Source: CAYUYV01 sp050331455 (GTDB taxonomy: Bacteria; Pseudomonadota; Alphaproteobacteria; JAJFIK01). Taken from it: DNA of 40,999 nucleotides. The DNA lies in contig JBHJGV010000025.1 of NCBI GenBank assembly GCA_050331455.1, forward strand, positions 1 through 40,999, read 5' to 3'. Below, in pieces: positions 8,201 through 16,202 of the stretch. The position numbers were made by a program, and so were the translations under genes. Numbering within the stretch: position 1 is the stretch's first letter; each line of letters begins with the position of its first letter. A model generated the notes under the pieces. It was not told the origin of the DNA. It searched no databases and saw only the letters and a program-made list of their open reading frames with translations.

Positions 8201-8842
8201 CGTGCCACGCAAGGCAGGCGCACGGTGATCGGACGCGCCGTCATCGGAGCGTTCGGCCGTCGCCGCCGCCGGTCCGCTTTCAACGGTAAAGGTCTGGGCG
8301 GCGGTGCCGGACGGGGCGATCACGTCATCGGGCTTTTGCGTGCGGCCGGCGCCACCGAAGGAGAACGACGGTTCCGCCCCCTCCAAGGCATCGACGGAGA
8401 CAGCCAGCCGGGGGGGCTTGCCGTCGGGTGTCGGCGTGCCGGGATGGGACCGGGGGCGCCGTCCACGCCCGCGGCGGCTGCGCCGGCGCGACCCACGTTT
8501 CAGGGCGTTGGGACGCTCCTCATCACTGTCCTGTTCTTCCGCGAGCCGGCGATCTTCCGCAGCCTCTTCCTCGACCAGCGCGCGGCGGTCGGCCACGGGG
8601 ATTTGGTAGTAGTCCGGATGAATTTCGCTGAAGGCTAGGAAGCCGTGGCGGTTGCCGCCGTAATCAACGAAGGCCGCCTGGAGAGACGGCTCTACACGGG
8701 TCACTTTCGCAAGGTAAATCGAACCCCGAAGTTGGCGTTTCGCGGCCGATTCGAAATCGAATTCTTCAATACGGTTGCCTTGGACGACCACGACCCGGGT
8801 TTCTTCCGGGTGGGCCGCATCGATTAGCATTTTCTTGCCCAT
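5273..8842 (-). CDS. rne: Ribonuclease E, alphaproteobacterial type with very large S1-domain insertion
   Basis: RNase E is the endonuclease at the core of the RNA degradosome. The protein has about 1189 residues. It opens with KKMLIDAAHPEETRVVVVQG and the first half of the S1 domain. That domain is then interrupted by about 350 residues of low-complexity, very acidic sequence (roughly 100-455, including an Asp/Glu run near 7550-7650), and resumes at the RTYKIQEVIKRRQ block. The DNase I-like core shows the metal-binding Asp residues in VAVDVNSGRAT and LIVIDFIDM, and the zinc-link CPHCEGTG. The C-terminal third is disordered, with Arg-rich patches and acidic stretches. It ends in RRGWWQRRLLSH; a C-terminal GWW motif binds PNPase in Caulobacter. 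The ATG at 8842 is chosen because GGGAGA lies eight bases upstream. Confidence 0.97.
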   Translation of the reverse strand: MGKKMLIDAAHPEETRVVVVQGNRIEEFDFESAAKRQLRGSIYLAKVTRVEPSLQAAFVDYGGNRHGFLAFSEIHPDYYQIPVADRRALVEEEAAEDRRLAEEQDSDEERPNALKRGSRRRSRRGRGRRPRSHPGTPTPDGKPPRLAVSVDALEGAEPSFSFGGAGRTQKPDDVIAPSGTAAQTFTVESGPAAATAERSDDGASDHRAPALRGTSEASLDVSAGDAITIDAEMGPSAEDTPSASWPSDPDGLPSMALGAAEETQTSGSRPLLSDPMPSIAVRLPDDSTQADDGPEASNPSPDDTSNVASPDAEGDTDAPESGASELDHQAGGPADPDGPIESPFMVSAPDGQPEGDPVLGDASGGEISDGSPSAATAAGADAGPQARGGDGDEIIPEDETPDEDEDDDEDEETGEDDDSDDDEDDDEDDDTASSKGAANGDDEIETVGSEDAFEEVRPRRARLRTYKIQEVIKRRQIMLVQVVKEERGNKGAALTTYLSLAGRYCVLMPNTARGGGISRKITQVNDRKRLKEVAAGLEVPEGMGLIVRTAGANRTKMEIKRDFEYLLRLWENVRELTLRSSAPTLVYEEGNLVKRAIRDLYNKEIESVQVEGEEGYHEAKAFMRMLTPSHAKNVQAYKDRMPLFQRYQVEQQLDSMFSPTVELPSGGYLVINSTEALVAVDVNSGRATKEHSIEDTALRTNVEAAEEVARQLRLRDLAGLIVIDFIDMEDYRNNRTVEKRLKDCIKNDRARIQIGKISAFGLLEMSRQRLRAGVLEGSTQHCPHCEGTGKMRSVESASLRVLRACEEEGIRERCATATVRVPQNIALYMLNQKRRQLMDLELRYGLTVVVEADHTLSASEFQLERGELLTDEKRAEIRDMAISMETAYDTDLDEPIEDADGEMLDGDAEDMAEDVSADGEATADTAGEDSGDKSERPRRRRRRRGRTDGAGQAADAADGGGARDTAEDPDTAEGADDGAEASDQDADGEQRAEDDDNNPARRRRRRGKRGGRRSRRRGDEGDEMAADGADQGDDQNDAPSENADTQGEDRAEGDKHSPETLHPNETGPLAASAAAPPGDETAGHPAVNGAFTEMGATEMGEPARSDPAAEDHAPHGGLNGLGAHGDGFGTEASSGASESSALGEEHETPEHETPEHETDQVPPAPKAAPVEEDSGPKRRGWWQRRLLSH
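5369..5410. repeat. 15-bp tandem repeat within rne
   Basis: The unit GGTCTCGTGTTCTGG occurs twice exactly and a third time for 12 bases. On the minus strand it encodes an EHETP repeat in the disordered tail of RNase E, just before the GWW end. Copy number may vary between strains. Confidence 0.85.
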
Positions 8843-9936
8843 CAAGGATGTCTCCCGCGCCTTCCCGTCCCATGGCCGGCATGGCGACAGGCCCCATGGC
8901 GATAATGGAAGGGAAGGTGCGTGTTGATTGGCCTGGGATACGGCCCCGCCACGACGGCAGGCTGTGACCGGGCGCGCGAGTCAGCGCGCGCTGCGGTGGA
9001 GCGTCTGCGTGTGGGTTGGATCCGGTGACCATGGGAGCCCAGGCCCTTGTTTCAAAACGGCGTTTGCGTCAGCATGACGCAACGCTTGGGTTGATATGCG
9101 ATCCGGTTGCACGCGCATGCGATCGAAACCGGAGACCGGACAGCCGTCCGATCGGTTACGACCCGTTCCGTCTGGCGTCCTGTCGCGCCGCGCCCGGAAC
9201 CGGTCGGTAAACTTCACTCTTTGCGACGCCTTTCGCCGGAGGACGCGTCGCGGACATGGGCGGCAACCACGTTCCCGACCCATTGCCAGGTCGAACCGGT
9301 CGGTCACCCCTGCCGAAAAGCCGGCTGCGCTTAGCGAACGGAAGGCTGGCCAGGTCTCCCGGTCTCGGGTCAGAGCGCCACACTGTGAAAAGAGTGTGGG
9401 GCTACGCCTTCCCTCCTGGTCTGCGCAGGTCTGATCCGACTTGAGAGTCGGAGTGACACCACCTAGGCCAGATAGAGTTGGGGTGCCGCACCGACCCTCC
9501 AAAAATCTGGAGCGGTCGGGAACCGCTGCGGACGCTCATCACCACGCGTGGGCCTCAGGTTCCAAAGGCACGTATTCCTGCTGCATCACGCCTGTCTCTA
9601 TATGTAGCGTGTGCGTAAAGAAATTGACAAGGGGTGTGGACGGCATGGCACCACCGCGCCGCCTGACACTCCAGCTCACGCGAATGGCCAGCTCACGCGA
9701 ATGGCCAGGCCACCCCAACGGATTGATCGCGGCGCGGCCGGATCTGACAACCATTCGGCAAGAGTCGTTGCCTAAAGGTCAAGGCGGCGGACGGTAAAGG
9801 TCGCTGCGTCCTTGAGAGGCGTGCATGAAGACTGAACGGTGCTGTCGAAAACCGCGATAATAGCTTGGCGTTCTTCCAGGCTTTCTTGATAAAGGTCTGG
9901 GGGATGGTCATCTGAATTGTGTGGAAGAGTACAACC
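8843..9936. other. 1.1 kb non-coding region between divergent rne and amidase genes, with several hairpins
   Basis: No reading frame here shows a recognisable protein. Visible structures are an imperfect 11-bp stem at 9060-9085 (GCGTT-T-GCGTCA / TGACGCAACGC), and three closely spaced hairpins at 9378-9399 (CCACACT/AGTGTGG), 9435-9452 (TCCGACT/AGTCGGA) and 9491-9519 (CCGACC-CTCCA / TGGAG-C-GGTCGG). There is also a 17-bp tandem repeat at 9671-9704. The part next to rne probably carries its promoter and a long leader; RNase E leaders are known targets of autoregulation in enterobacteria. The hairpin cluster could be a structured RNA of unknown family. Confidence 0.5.
9671..9704. repeat. 17-bp tandem direct repeat
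   Basis: CCAGCTCACGCGAATGG occurs twice in tandem, followed by CCAGG, in the non-coding region upstream of the amidase gene. No role is apparent. Confidence 0.8.
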
Positions 9937-11334
9937 ATGGCTTTTGACGTCGGTGCAACGGGTTCAGCGGGATGCCTGGTTCACAGCGTGCGCCGGACCC
10001 TGCCCGGCGCGCCGGTTCGGCGCTGGATCGCCTTGCTCAGCCTCGTCGTTCTGGGGTGGGCCCTGCACCTGGATGTGGCCCGGGCCGCCGACTCATCACG
10101 CGGAGCGACGCCGGTCGTCCGGGATGTGGCGTTCCTCGACCGGGATATCGTGACCCGGGTGGTGCTGACCCTCTCGGATCCGGTGGACCCCGAAATCTTC
10201 TCGCTGGCGGACGACTACCGCCTCGTGATCGATCTGCCGGAAGTGACCTGGGCCGTCCCGGGCGGTCCGCGGCTAACGGGCCTGAAGGCCGTCGCCGGTC
10301 TGCGCTACGCCCGCAATCGGCCCGGCCGGTCCCGTGTGGTTTTGGATCTGTCGGGGCCGGTTTCCATCGCCGACCGGATCCTGCGGGAGCGGGACGGGGT
10401 CTTTGAGGTGATTCTCGATCTGAAGCAGACGAGCCGGGAGGCCTTTATGCGCACGGCCGGGTGGCCGGCCCGTCACCTGCTCGCCGCGGGCCTGACCGAT
10501 ATGGGCCCGTCGGATGCGCCGGATCCGGCCTCTTTGCGGGCCGGTTTCGACCCGGCCGCGGTGGCGGGGCTCCCGGCCGAGGTCGCCCCATCCCGGGCGC
10601 GCCGTCCGAAGCGGGCCGGCACGGCTCTGCGCACCATCGTGCTCGACCCCGGCCATGGTGGCCATGATCCGGGCGCCATCGGCCTCACGGGCATCTACGA
10701 AAAGGCGGTCGCGCTGGCCATGGGCCTTGAGCTGCGTGAGCGGCTGGAGCGCACGGGCCGTTACGAGGTGCGGATGACCCGGACCAAAGATGTGTTCGTC
10801 ACTTTGCCGGACCGGGTGGCGTTCGCCCGGGACAGCCAGGCGGATCTGTTCATCTCCATCCACGCCGATTCCAATCCGTCCAAGCTCGTGCGGGGCACGT
10901 CGGTCTACACCCTGTCGGAGCGGGCCTCGGACACCGCCGCCGCACGCCTTGCGCAAAAGGAAAACAGCATCAACGGTCTGAAGAACCAGCAAGTGACCGA
11001 CGACGTGCTGAAGATCCTGATCGAACTGGCGCAGCGCGACACGATGAACAACAGCGTGCGCTTTGCCCAGACCCTGCTCCCGGCCCTGCGCCGGCAGGAT
11101 ATCGGGCTGCTGCGCAACACCCATCGCTTCGGACCGTTCTGGGTTCTCACGGCAGCGGATGTGCCCTCGGTCCTGCTGGAAATGGGCTTCCTGTCCAATG
11201 CCGCCGACGAGAAGCTCGTCGCCTCGAAGGCATGGCGGGAGAAACTGGCGGCCGGTATGGTCCAGTCCCTGGACAATTATTTCGGCTTCAGCGAGTTGGC
11301 CAGCCTGCCCGCGACGGTGCCCGCCCGGCCCTGA
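9937..11334 (+). CDS. amiC: N-acetylmuramoyl-L-alanine amidase with AMIN domain (AmiC type)
   Basis: This zinc amidase cleaves the bond between N-acetylmuramic acid and L-alanine and splits septal peptidoglycan in the periplasm. The product has 465 residues from the ATG at 9937 (GGAAGAG lies about nine bases upstream; an in-frame TTG at 9919 is less likely). A signal peptide is seen (hydrophobic ALLSLVVLGWALHL, likely cut after ARA). An AMIN domain follows (about 60-170), which in this family targets the septal ring, then an Amidase_3 domain (about 225-455). Zinc and catalytic residues are His in LDPGHGGHDPG, Glu in IYEKAV, His in SIHADS and Glu in LLEMGF. It precedes the PBP1A gene on the same strand with a gap of about 290 bp, an arrangement common in alphaproteobacteria. 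Confidence 0.93.
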   Translation: MAFDVGATGSAGCLVHSVRRTLPGAPVRRWIALLSLVVLGWALHLDVARAADSSRGATPVVRDVAFLDRDIVTRVVLTLSDPVDPEIFSLADDYRLVIDLPEVTWAVPGGPRLTGLKAVAGLRYARNRPGRSRVVLDLSGPVSIADRILRERDGVFEVILDLKQTSREAFMRTAGWPARHLLAAGLTDMGPSDAPDPASLRAGFDPAAVAGLPAEVAPSRARRPKRAGTALRTIVLDPGHGGHDPGAIGLTGIYEKAVALAMGLELRERLERTGRYEVRMTRTKDVFVTLPDRVAFARDSQADLFISIHADSNPSKLVRGTSVYTLSERASDTAAARLAQKENSINGLKNQQVTDDVLKILIELAQRDTMNNSVRFAQTLLPALRRQDIGLLRNTHRFGPFWVLTAADVPSVLLEMGFLSNAADEKLVASKAWREKLAAGMVQSLDNYFGFSELASLPATVPARP

Positions 11335-11626
11335 TCCTGCGGCTCCCATACCGGCGCCGGACACTGCGACCGCCGGGGCGTGATGTGCCGGCGCAACAGG
11401 CAACCGCGGCCATCGCGCCTCCATGGTGCCGACACGCGTTCGCCCAACGCTTTCCGATACTGTCCGCAGCCTCGAACCGTGCTAAGGGAGCAGGGGTAGA
11501 ACAACCCTGGCCGTTGCCGGGTTGCCGTTCCTCCCTGTGCCGCGTGTCCCCAAGCAAAAACATGGGAACGCAAGGTTGGGTGGATCGGTTGGGGCATTTC
11601 AAGACTAAAGCGGGAAGGAACACGTC

Positions 11627-14098
11627 GTGTGGCGCTGGGTCGGACGCATTCTCTTAACGCTCTTCATTATCGGCTTCGTGGGGGCACTCGCGGCCGGCGG
11701 CTATGTGGGCCTTTACGTGTGGCGCATGTCGCGGGACCTGCCCCAATATCAAGTCCTCAAGGACTACGCTCCCAAGGTCATGACCCGGATCCACACCGGT
11801 GACGGGACGATCATGGCGGAATATGCCGCCGAGCGCCGGATCTTCGTGCCGATCGAATCCATCCCCAGCCATGTCATCGACGCGTTTCTCTCTGCCGAAG
11901 ACAAGACCTTTTACGAGCATGACGGCCTCGATTACAAAGGCATTACAAGAGCTTTTGTGGCAAACCTGTCGAACTACATGAACAATCGCCGTCTTGAGGG
12001 CGCATCGACCATCACACAGCAGGTCGCCAAGAATTTTTTGCTGTCCGGTGAAGTCAAGCTCGAGCGAAAAGTGAAAGAGGCCTTGCTCGCCTGGCGCATC
12101 GAGGAAGCCTTTTCGAAAGATGACATTCTTGAACTCTATCTGAATGAAATCTACCTGGGTTGGCGGTCTTACGGTGTCGCGGCTGCGGCCCTCAATTATT
12201 TTGACAAGTCCCTCGACGAATTGACGATCGCCGAAGCCGCCTATCTCGCCTCCATGCCCAAGGCGCCCAACAATTACCGCCCCGACCGGTCCGGACCGCG
12301 CGCCCGGGGCGTTGCCCGGCGCAACTGGGTCCTGGAGCGCATGGCGGCCAATGGGCACATCTCCGCCACCCAGATGCGTGACGGGCAGGCCGAAGAGCTT
12401 GTGGTCTATGACCGGCCCACGGGCGCCCAGACCGTGGAATATGAGTATTTCGCCGAGGAAGTCCGGCGCCAGGTTGCGGACATTTTCGGCGATGACAGCC
12501 TGTATCACGGGGGTCTGTCCGTGCGGACCACCCTGGAGCCTCAGCTCCAGCGGGCGGCCGTCGAAGCCTTGCGCAAAGGCCTGACCGAATTCGATCAGCG
12601 GCAGGGCTATCGCGGTCCGGTGGACCATGTGGACGATGTGGCCGATTGGCCCCGTCTTGTCGCCGATTATGCCTTTTTCACCGATGTGGCCCCCTGGTCC
12701 GGGGCCATCGTGCTGCAGGTTCGGGACGATCAGGGCTTGGCGATGGTCGGGCTGGCCGACGGGCACACAGTCGCGACGCTGCCCCTGGAAGAGATGACCT
12801 GGGCACGCGAGCACCGCGGCCTGACCAAAGGCGGCTATCCCGCTCTCGGTCCGGAAATTGCCCGGCCCGGCGACGTGCTGCGGGTCGGGGATTTGATCTA
12901 TGTCGAGCCCATCGACGCCCCGGGACAGGAGGGGGCCCTTCGAGTCGCCTTGCGCCAGGTTCCCCAGGTGGATGGTGCGATCATCGCCCTCGATCCCCAT
13001 ACGGGCCGGGTCCTGGCCATGCATGGCGGTTTCAGTTTTGAGCGCAGTGAATTCAACCGCGCCACCCAGGCCAACCGTCAGCCCGGCTCCGCCTTCAAAC
13101 CCTTCGTGTTTGCCGCCGCCCTCGACAATGGCTACACGCCGTCCACGGTGGTGCTCGATGCCCCGACCACCCAGGACCAGGGTGAAGGCATGCCCTTGTG
13201 GAAGCCGAAAAACTACACCGGACGCTTTTACGGGCCCACCACCCTGCGCCGCGGGCTCGAAAAATCCTACAACATGCTGACCCTGCGGCTCGCGCTCGAT
13301 GTGGGCATTCCGACCGTTGCCCGCTATGCCCAGACCATGGGCGTGCTCGATGCGACGCCGGAATTGAACTCCATCGCGCTGGGGGCGGGGGAAACCACGC
13401 TGATGCGGATGGTCATCGCCTATTCGATGTTCGTGAATGGCGGCAAACGGGTCGAGCCGATCCTGATCGACCAGGTCCAGGACCGCTACGGTCGGAGTGT
13501 TTTCCGGAGCGACCAGCGCGCCTGCCAGGACTGCCGGGCCGTTGTCTGGGATGGGCAAACCCATCCCGAACTGCCCGATCCGCGCGAGCAAGTGATCGAT
13601 CCCCATACGGCCTATCAGATCACGTCCATGCTCCAGGGTGTGGTGGAACGTGGGACCGGCAGGTCGGTCCGTGCCGTGGGCAAGCCCCTTGGGGGTAAGA
13701 CCGGGACGACCAATGACGAAAGAGACGCCTGGTTTGTCGGGTTTTCCCCAAATCTCAGTGTGGGGATCTTCGTCGGTTACGATCAGCCCAAGCCCATGGG
13801 CCGGCGGGAAACCGGGGGCGGGCTGGCCGCCCCCATTTTTCGGGATTTCATGGCCCTGGCCCTTGAGGGCGAGGCGGCCGTGCCGTTCCGGGTGCCGCCG
13901 GGGATCGAATTGTATCCTGTTGACGCGGAAACCGGTTTGCCGGCGGACTCCGCTTCCGCCCGCGGCGTGATCCAGGAGGCCTTCAAACCGGGGACCAAGC
14001 CGGATCCCGATGCCTATGCCAATTTCGAGGACGGATCGAGCGACTCGGCCCTCAATGGCAAGGGCAAGGTGACCCGCGGCACCGGCGGCCTGTATTGA
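11627..14098 (+). CDS. mrcA: Penicillin-binding protein 1A, bifunctional transglycosylase/transpeptidase
   Basis: This class A PBP polymerises lipid II into glycan strands and crosslinks the stem peptides at the outer face of the inner membrane. It has 823 residues from a GTG at 11627, with a GGAAGG-type site upstream. There is an N-terminal TM helix (about 6-33). The GT51 domain shows the catalytic EDKTFYEHDG (Glu91), the ASTITQQVAKN and KVKEALLAWRIE blocks and LYLNEIYLG. The transpeptidase domain shows the SxxK box (GSAFKPF, about 488), SYNML and GKTGTTND (about 690). An OB-like insertion lies between the two domains, as expected for PBP1A. The gene sits between the amidase and prfB genes. 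It is full length with no defects. Confidence 0.97.
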   Translation: MWRWVGRILLTLFIIGFVGALAAGGYVGLYVWRMSRDLPQYQVLKDYAPKVMTRIHTGDGTIMAEYAAERRIFVPIESIPSHVIDAFLSAEDKTFYEHDGLDYKGITRAFVANLSNYMNNRRLEGASTITQQVAKNFLLSGEVKLERKVKEALLAWRIEEAFSKDDILELYLNEIYLGWRSYGVAAAALNYFDKSLDELTIAEAAYLASMPKAPNNYRPDRSGPRARGVARRNWVLERMAANGHISATQMRDGQAEELVVYDRPTGAQTVEYEYFAEEVRRQVADIFGDDSLYHGGLSVRTTLEPQLQRAAVEALRKGLTEFDQRQGYRGPVDHVDDVADWPRLVADYAFFTDVAPWSGAIVLQVRDDQGLAMVGLADGHTVATLPLEEMTWAREHRGLTKGGYPALGPEIARPGDVLRVGDLIYVEPIDAPGQEGALRVALRQVPQVDGAIIALDPHTGRVLAMHGGFSFERSEFNRATQANRQPGSAFKPFVFAAALDNGYTPSTVVLDAPTTQDQGEGMPLWKPKNYTGRFYGPTTLRRGLEKSYNMLTLRLALDVGIPTVARYAQTMGVLDATPELNSIALGAGETTLMRMVIAYSMFVNGGKRVEPILIDQVQDRYGRSVFRSDQRACQDCRAVVWDGQTHPELPDPREQVIDPHTAYQITSMLQGVVERGTGRSVRAVGKPLGGKTGTTNDERDAWFVGFSPNLSVGIFVGYDQPKPMGRRETGGGLAAPIFRDFMALALEGEAAVPFRVPPGIELYPVDAETGLPADSASARGVIQEAFKPGTKPDPDAYANFEDGSSDSALNGKGKVTRGTGGLY

Positions 14099-14247
14099 TC
14101 CGCGCATCTCGTCCGTCCCGTCGGCCTCGCGAAGGGCGGCCTGTACGGGCTGATCTGGGGGTGATACACCAGCCGCCGATATCCGGGCAGGGCCAGCACC
14201 GGTCCACCCGTATTCTGCCCAACGACTGCCGAGGAGGCACCCACGCC

Positions 14248-15376
14248 ATGCGCGCGGAAATCCAGACCCTGACCCAGGAAATCAAGCAGTCCTTGGAACT
14301 GCTGAGGAGGCATCTTTAACTGGGACACGGCCCAGAAACGCCTCGACGAACTCAATGCCCGCGCTGAAGACCCCGATTTGTGGAACGATCCGGCGGCCGC
14401 CCAATCGGTCATGCGGGAGCGCACAAAGCTGGAAAGCGCGGTGGCGCTCTATCGCAACCTTGAAACCGACCTTTCGGACTCCCTCGAATTGATCGAGATG
14501 GGGGAGGCGGAAGGGGATGAGGCCATCGTCAAGGATGCCGAAGCGACTCTGCGCGCGGTCCATGGTCGTGCCCAGTCGGCAGAGGTCGAGACCCTTCTGT
14601 CCGGCGAGGCTGACGGCAACGATGCCTTCCTTGAAATCCATGCCGGAGCCGGCGGCACCGAAAGCCAGGACTGGGCAAATATGCTGGCCCGCATGTATAC
14701 GCGCTGGGCCGAAAAGCGCGGCATGAAGGTCGAACTCATCGAAGAAAGCCCCGGCGAAGAGGCGGGTCTCAAATCGGCGACCGTCAAGGTGCGCGGGGAA
14801 AACGCCTATGGCTGGCTCAAAACCGAAGCCGGAGTGCACCGGCTGGTGCGCATCTCGCCCTTCGACTCCAATGCCCGGCGGCATACCAGCTTTGCCAGCG
14901 TGTGGACCTATCCGGTGGTCGACGATTCCATCGAGATCGAGGTCTTGGAAAAGGATCTGAAGATCGATACCTACCGGGCCAGCGGCGCCGGCGGCCAGCA
15001 CGTGAACACCACGGACAGCGCCGTTCGCATTACCCATGGGCCCTCGGGGATCGTGGTCCAGTGCCAGAATGAACGCTCCCAGCACAAAAACCGGGCCACG
15101 GCGCTGAACATGCTCAAGGCGCGCCTCTACGAGCAGGAGTTGCAGAAGCGGGAGGCCGAGGCGCAGGCGGAGGCGGCAGCCAAGACCGATATTGGTTGGG
15201 GCCACCAGATTCGGTCATACGTGCTTCAGCCCTATCAAATGGTGAAGGATCTGAGGACCGGGATCGAAAGCCCCACCCCATCGGATGTGCTCGATGGAGA
15301 CCTGGACGCCTTCATGGCAGCCGCCCTGGCCGCGCGGGTCCGGGGCGAGGCCTCCACGGTTGAGGACCTCGACTGA
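14248..15376 (+). CDS. prfB: Peptide chain release factor 2, expressed through a programmed +1 frameshift
   Basis: RF2 releases nascent chains at UGA and UAA codons. Translation starts at the ATG at 14248 (GAGGAGG about ten bases upstream) and runs 23 codons to CTT TAA (14314-14319). It then shifts +1 to AAC at 14318 and continues to 15376, giving about 375 residues, the usual length. The joined junction reads ELLRRHL-NWDTAQKRLDELN, which matches the family. The stop-codon tripeptide SPF (about 202-204) and the catalytic GGQ in SGAGGQHVN (about 248-250) are both present. The unusual point is that the zero-frame stop is TAA; the classical site has TGA. The gene follows PBP1A with a gap of about 150 bp and ends in a clear terminator. 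Confidence 0.96.
14305..14320 (+). promoter_or_regulatory. prfB: prfB programmed +1 frameshift site with UAA stop
   Basis: The sequence AGG AGG CAT CTT TAA C has the spacing of the Escherichia coli site (AGG GGG TAT CTT TGA C). An internal Shine-Dalgarno sequence lies three bases before the CUU slip codon, which re-pairs on UUU, and an in-frame stop follows. The stop here is UAA. Both RF1 and RF2 read UAA, so the feedback on RF2 level would be less specific than with UGA. Confidence 0.9.
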
Positions 15377-15403
15377 CGACCCTTGAACGAACCTGATCGG
15401 ATT

Positions 15404-15433
15404 AAAAAAAGGGCGGTGCTTACACCGCCCTTT
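15404..15433. terminator. Bidirectional intrinsic terminator between prfB and the bactofilin gene
   Basis: GGGCGGTG (15411-15418) pairs with CACCGCCC (15423-15430) across a CTTA loop. Seven A residues precede it and TTTATT follows. It can end transcripts from both convergent genes. Confidence 0.9.
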
Positions 15434-15512
15434 ATTCTACGCCCCGCGCTTTAACCATATGCAGATGGATCGAATGAACCCGATGGGTCAGACCGAAAGG
15501 CTGGTCCGTATC

Positions 15513-16202
15513 TTAGCCGTTCCGGTTGGGCTGCTGGGGGCGCCCCTTGCCAGATTGCGGCGCGGAGGCCGGACGCTGTTGCTGGTTTGGCGATCCGGCA
15601 CTTGCCGCGGCACTACCCGATCCATTGACCGCCTTCGACGTGGTGGCAGAGCCGGCCCCATCATCGGCACCCGCATCGTCCCCACTTTGCTGGGACTGAT
15701 TGAACTGGGCGAAGGTCTGGCGAACGTGGCGGCCGCCATTGGGCTGGGCACCCTTCACGGAGGGGCTGGTCGCCGTCCGGTTTTCACCGTGGCCCTCGGT
15801 GAGGGGGTCGTCCGAATGCCGAATATTGCCCTGGAAAAAGGCACCCGTCTCCACGGAGAGGGCATTGTGGATGATATCGCCTTCCACGTGGCAGGTGCTG
15901 GCCAGGTTGATCTTGCGCGCACGCAGACCGCCGACGAGGTGACCGCGGATCGTGACTTCGTCCGCACGGACTTCGCCATTCACAACCGCTTTTTCGCCGA
16001 CCGTGAGGGACGTGGAGAAGATATCGCCTTCGATCTTCCCGTCGACCTGTATATCACCGGTCGCCGACACCGTTCCAACCACGGTCATGTCGGCACTGAT
16101 GATGGACGGCGCGGCGGTGCGCGGCGGTGCGCGGCGCACCTGCTGCTGGGGCTGCGCCGGTTCCGGCATCGCGCCGTTACTGTCCTTCGTTTTCGAAAAC
16201 AT
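15513..16202 (-). CDS. Bactofilin (polymer-forming cytoskeletal protein)
   Basis: Bactofilins assemble into nucleotide-independent filaments that position cell-wall enzymes. This 229-residue protein has a flexible Pro/Gln-rich N-terminus (about 1-32), the central right-handed beta-helix domain (about 33-130, with repeating VVGTVSATGDIQVDGKIEGD and VVNGEVRADEVTIRGHL strands), and a long disordered C-terminal tail (about 135-229) rich in Ala, Gly, Ser and Gln, which ends in basic residues. The gene overlaps the end of the upstream M23 peptidase gene by 26 bp, so the two are one transcription unit. Bactofilin genes are commonly paired with M23 peptidase genes, which supports a role in local peptidoglycan remodelling. 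It ends near the shared terminator at 15404-15433. Confidence 0.93.
   Translation of the reverse strand: MFSKTKDSNGAMPEPAQPQQQVRRAPPRTAAPSIISADMTVVGTVSATGDIQVDGKIEGDIFSTSLTVGEKAVVNGEVRADEVTIRGHLVGGLRARKINLASTCHVEGDIIHNALSVETGAFFQGNIRHSDDPLTEGHGENRTATSPSVKGAQPNGGRHVRQTFAQFNQSQQSGDDAGADDGAGSATTSKAVNGSGSAAASAGSPNQQQRPASAPQSGKGRPQQPNRNG

Noticed and set aside
9693..9911. Possible transposase fragment on the minus strand (MTIPQTFIKKAWKNAKLL...)
   Set aside because: Only about 25 residues look protein-like, and there are no terminal inverted repeats or target duplications around it.
11654..14107. An 817-codon open frame antisense to the PBP1A gene
   Set aside because: The plus strand encodes a complete PBP1A with all motifs. 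The antisense frame is open because of GC-rich third positions and shows no domain.
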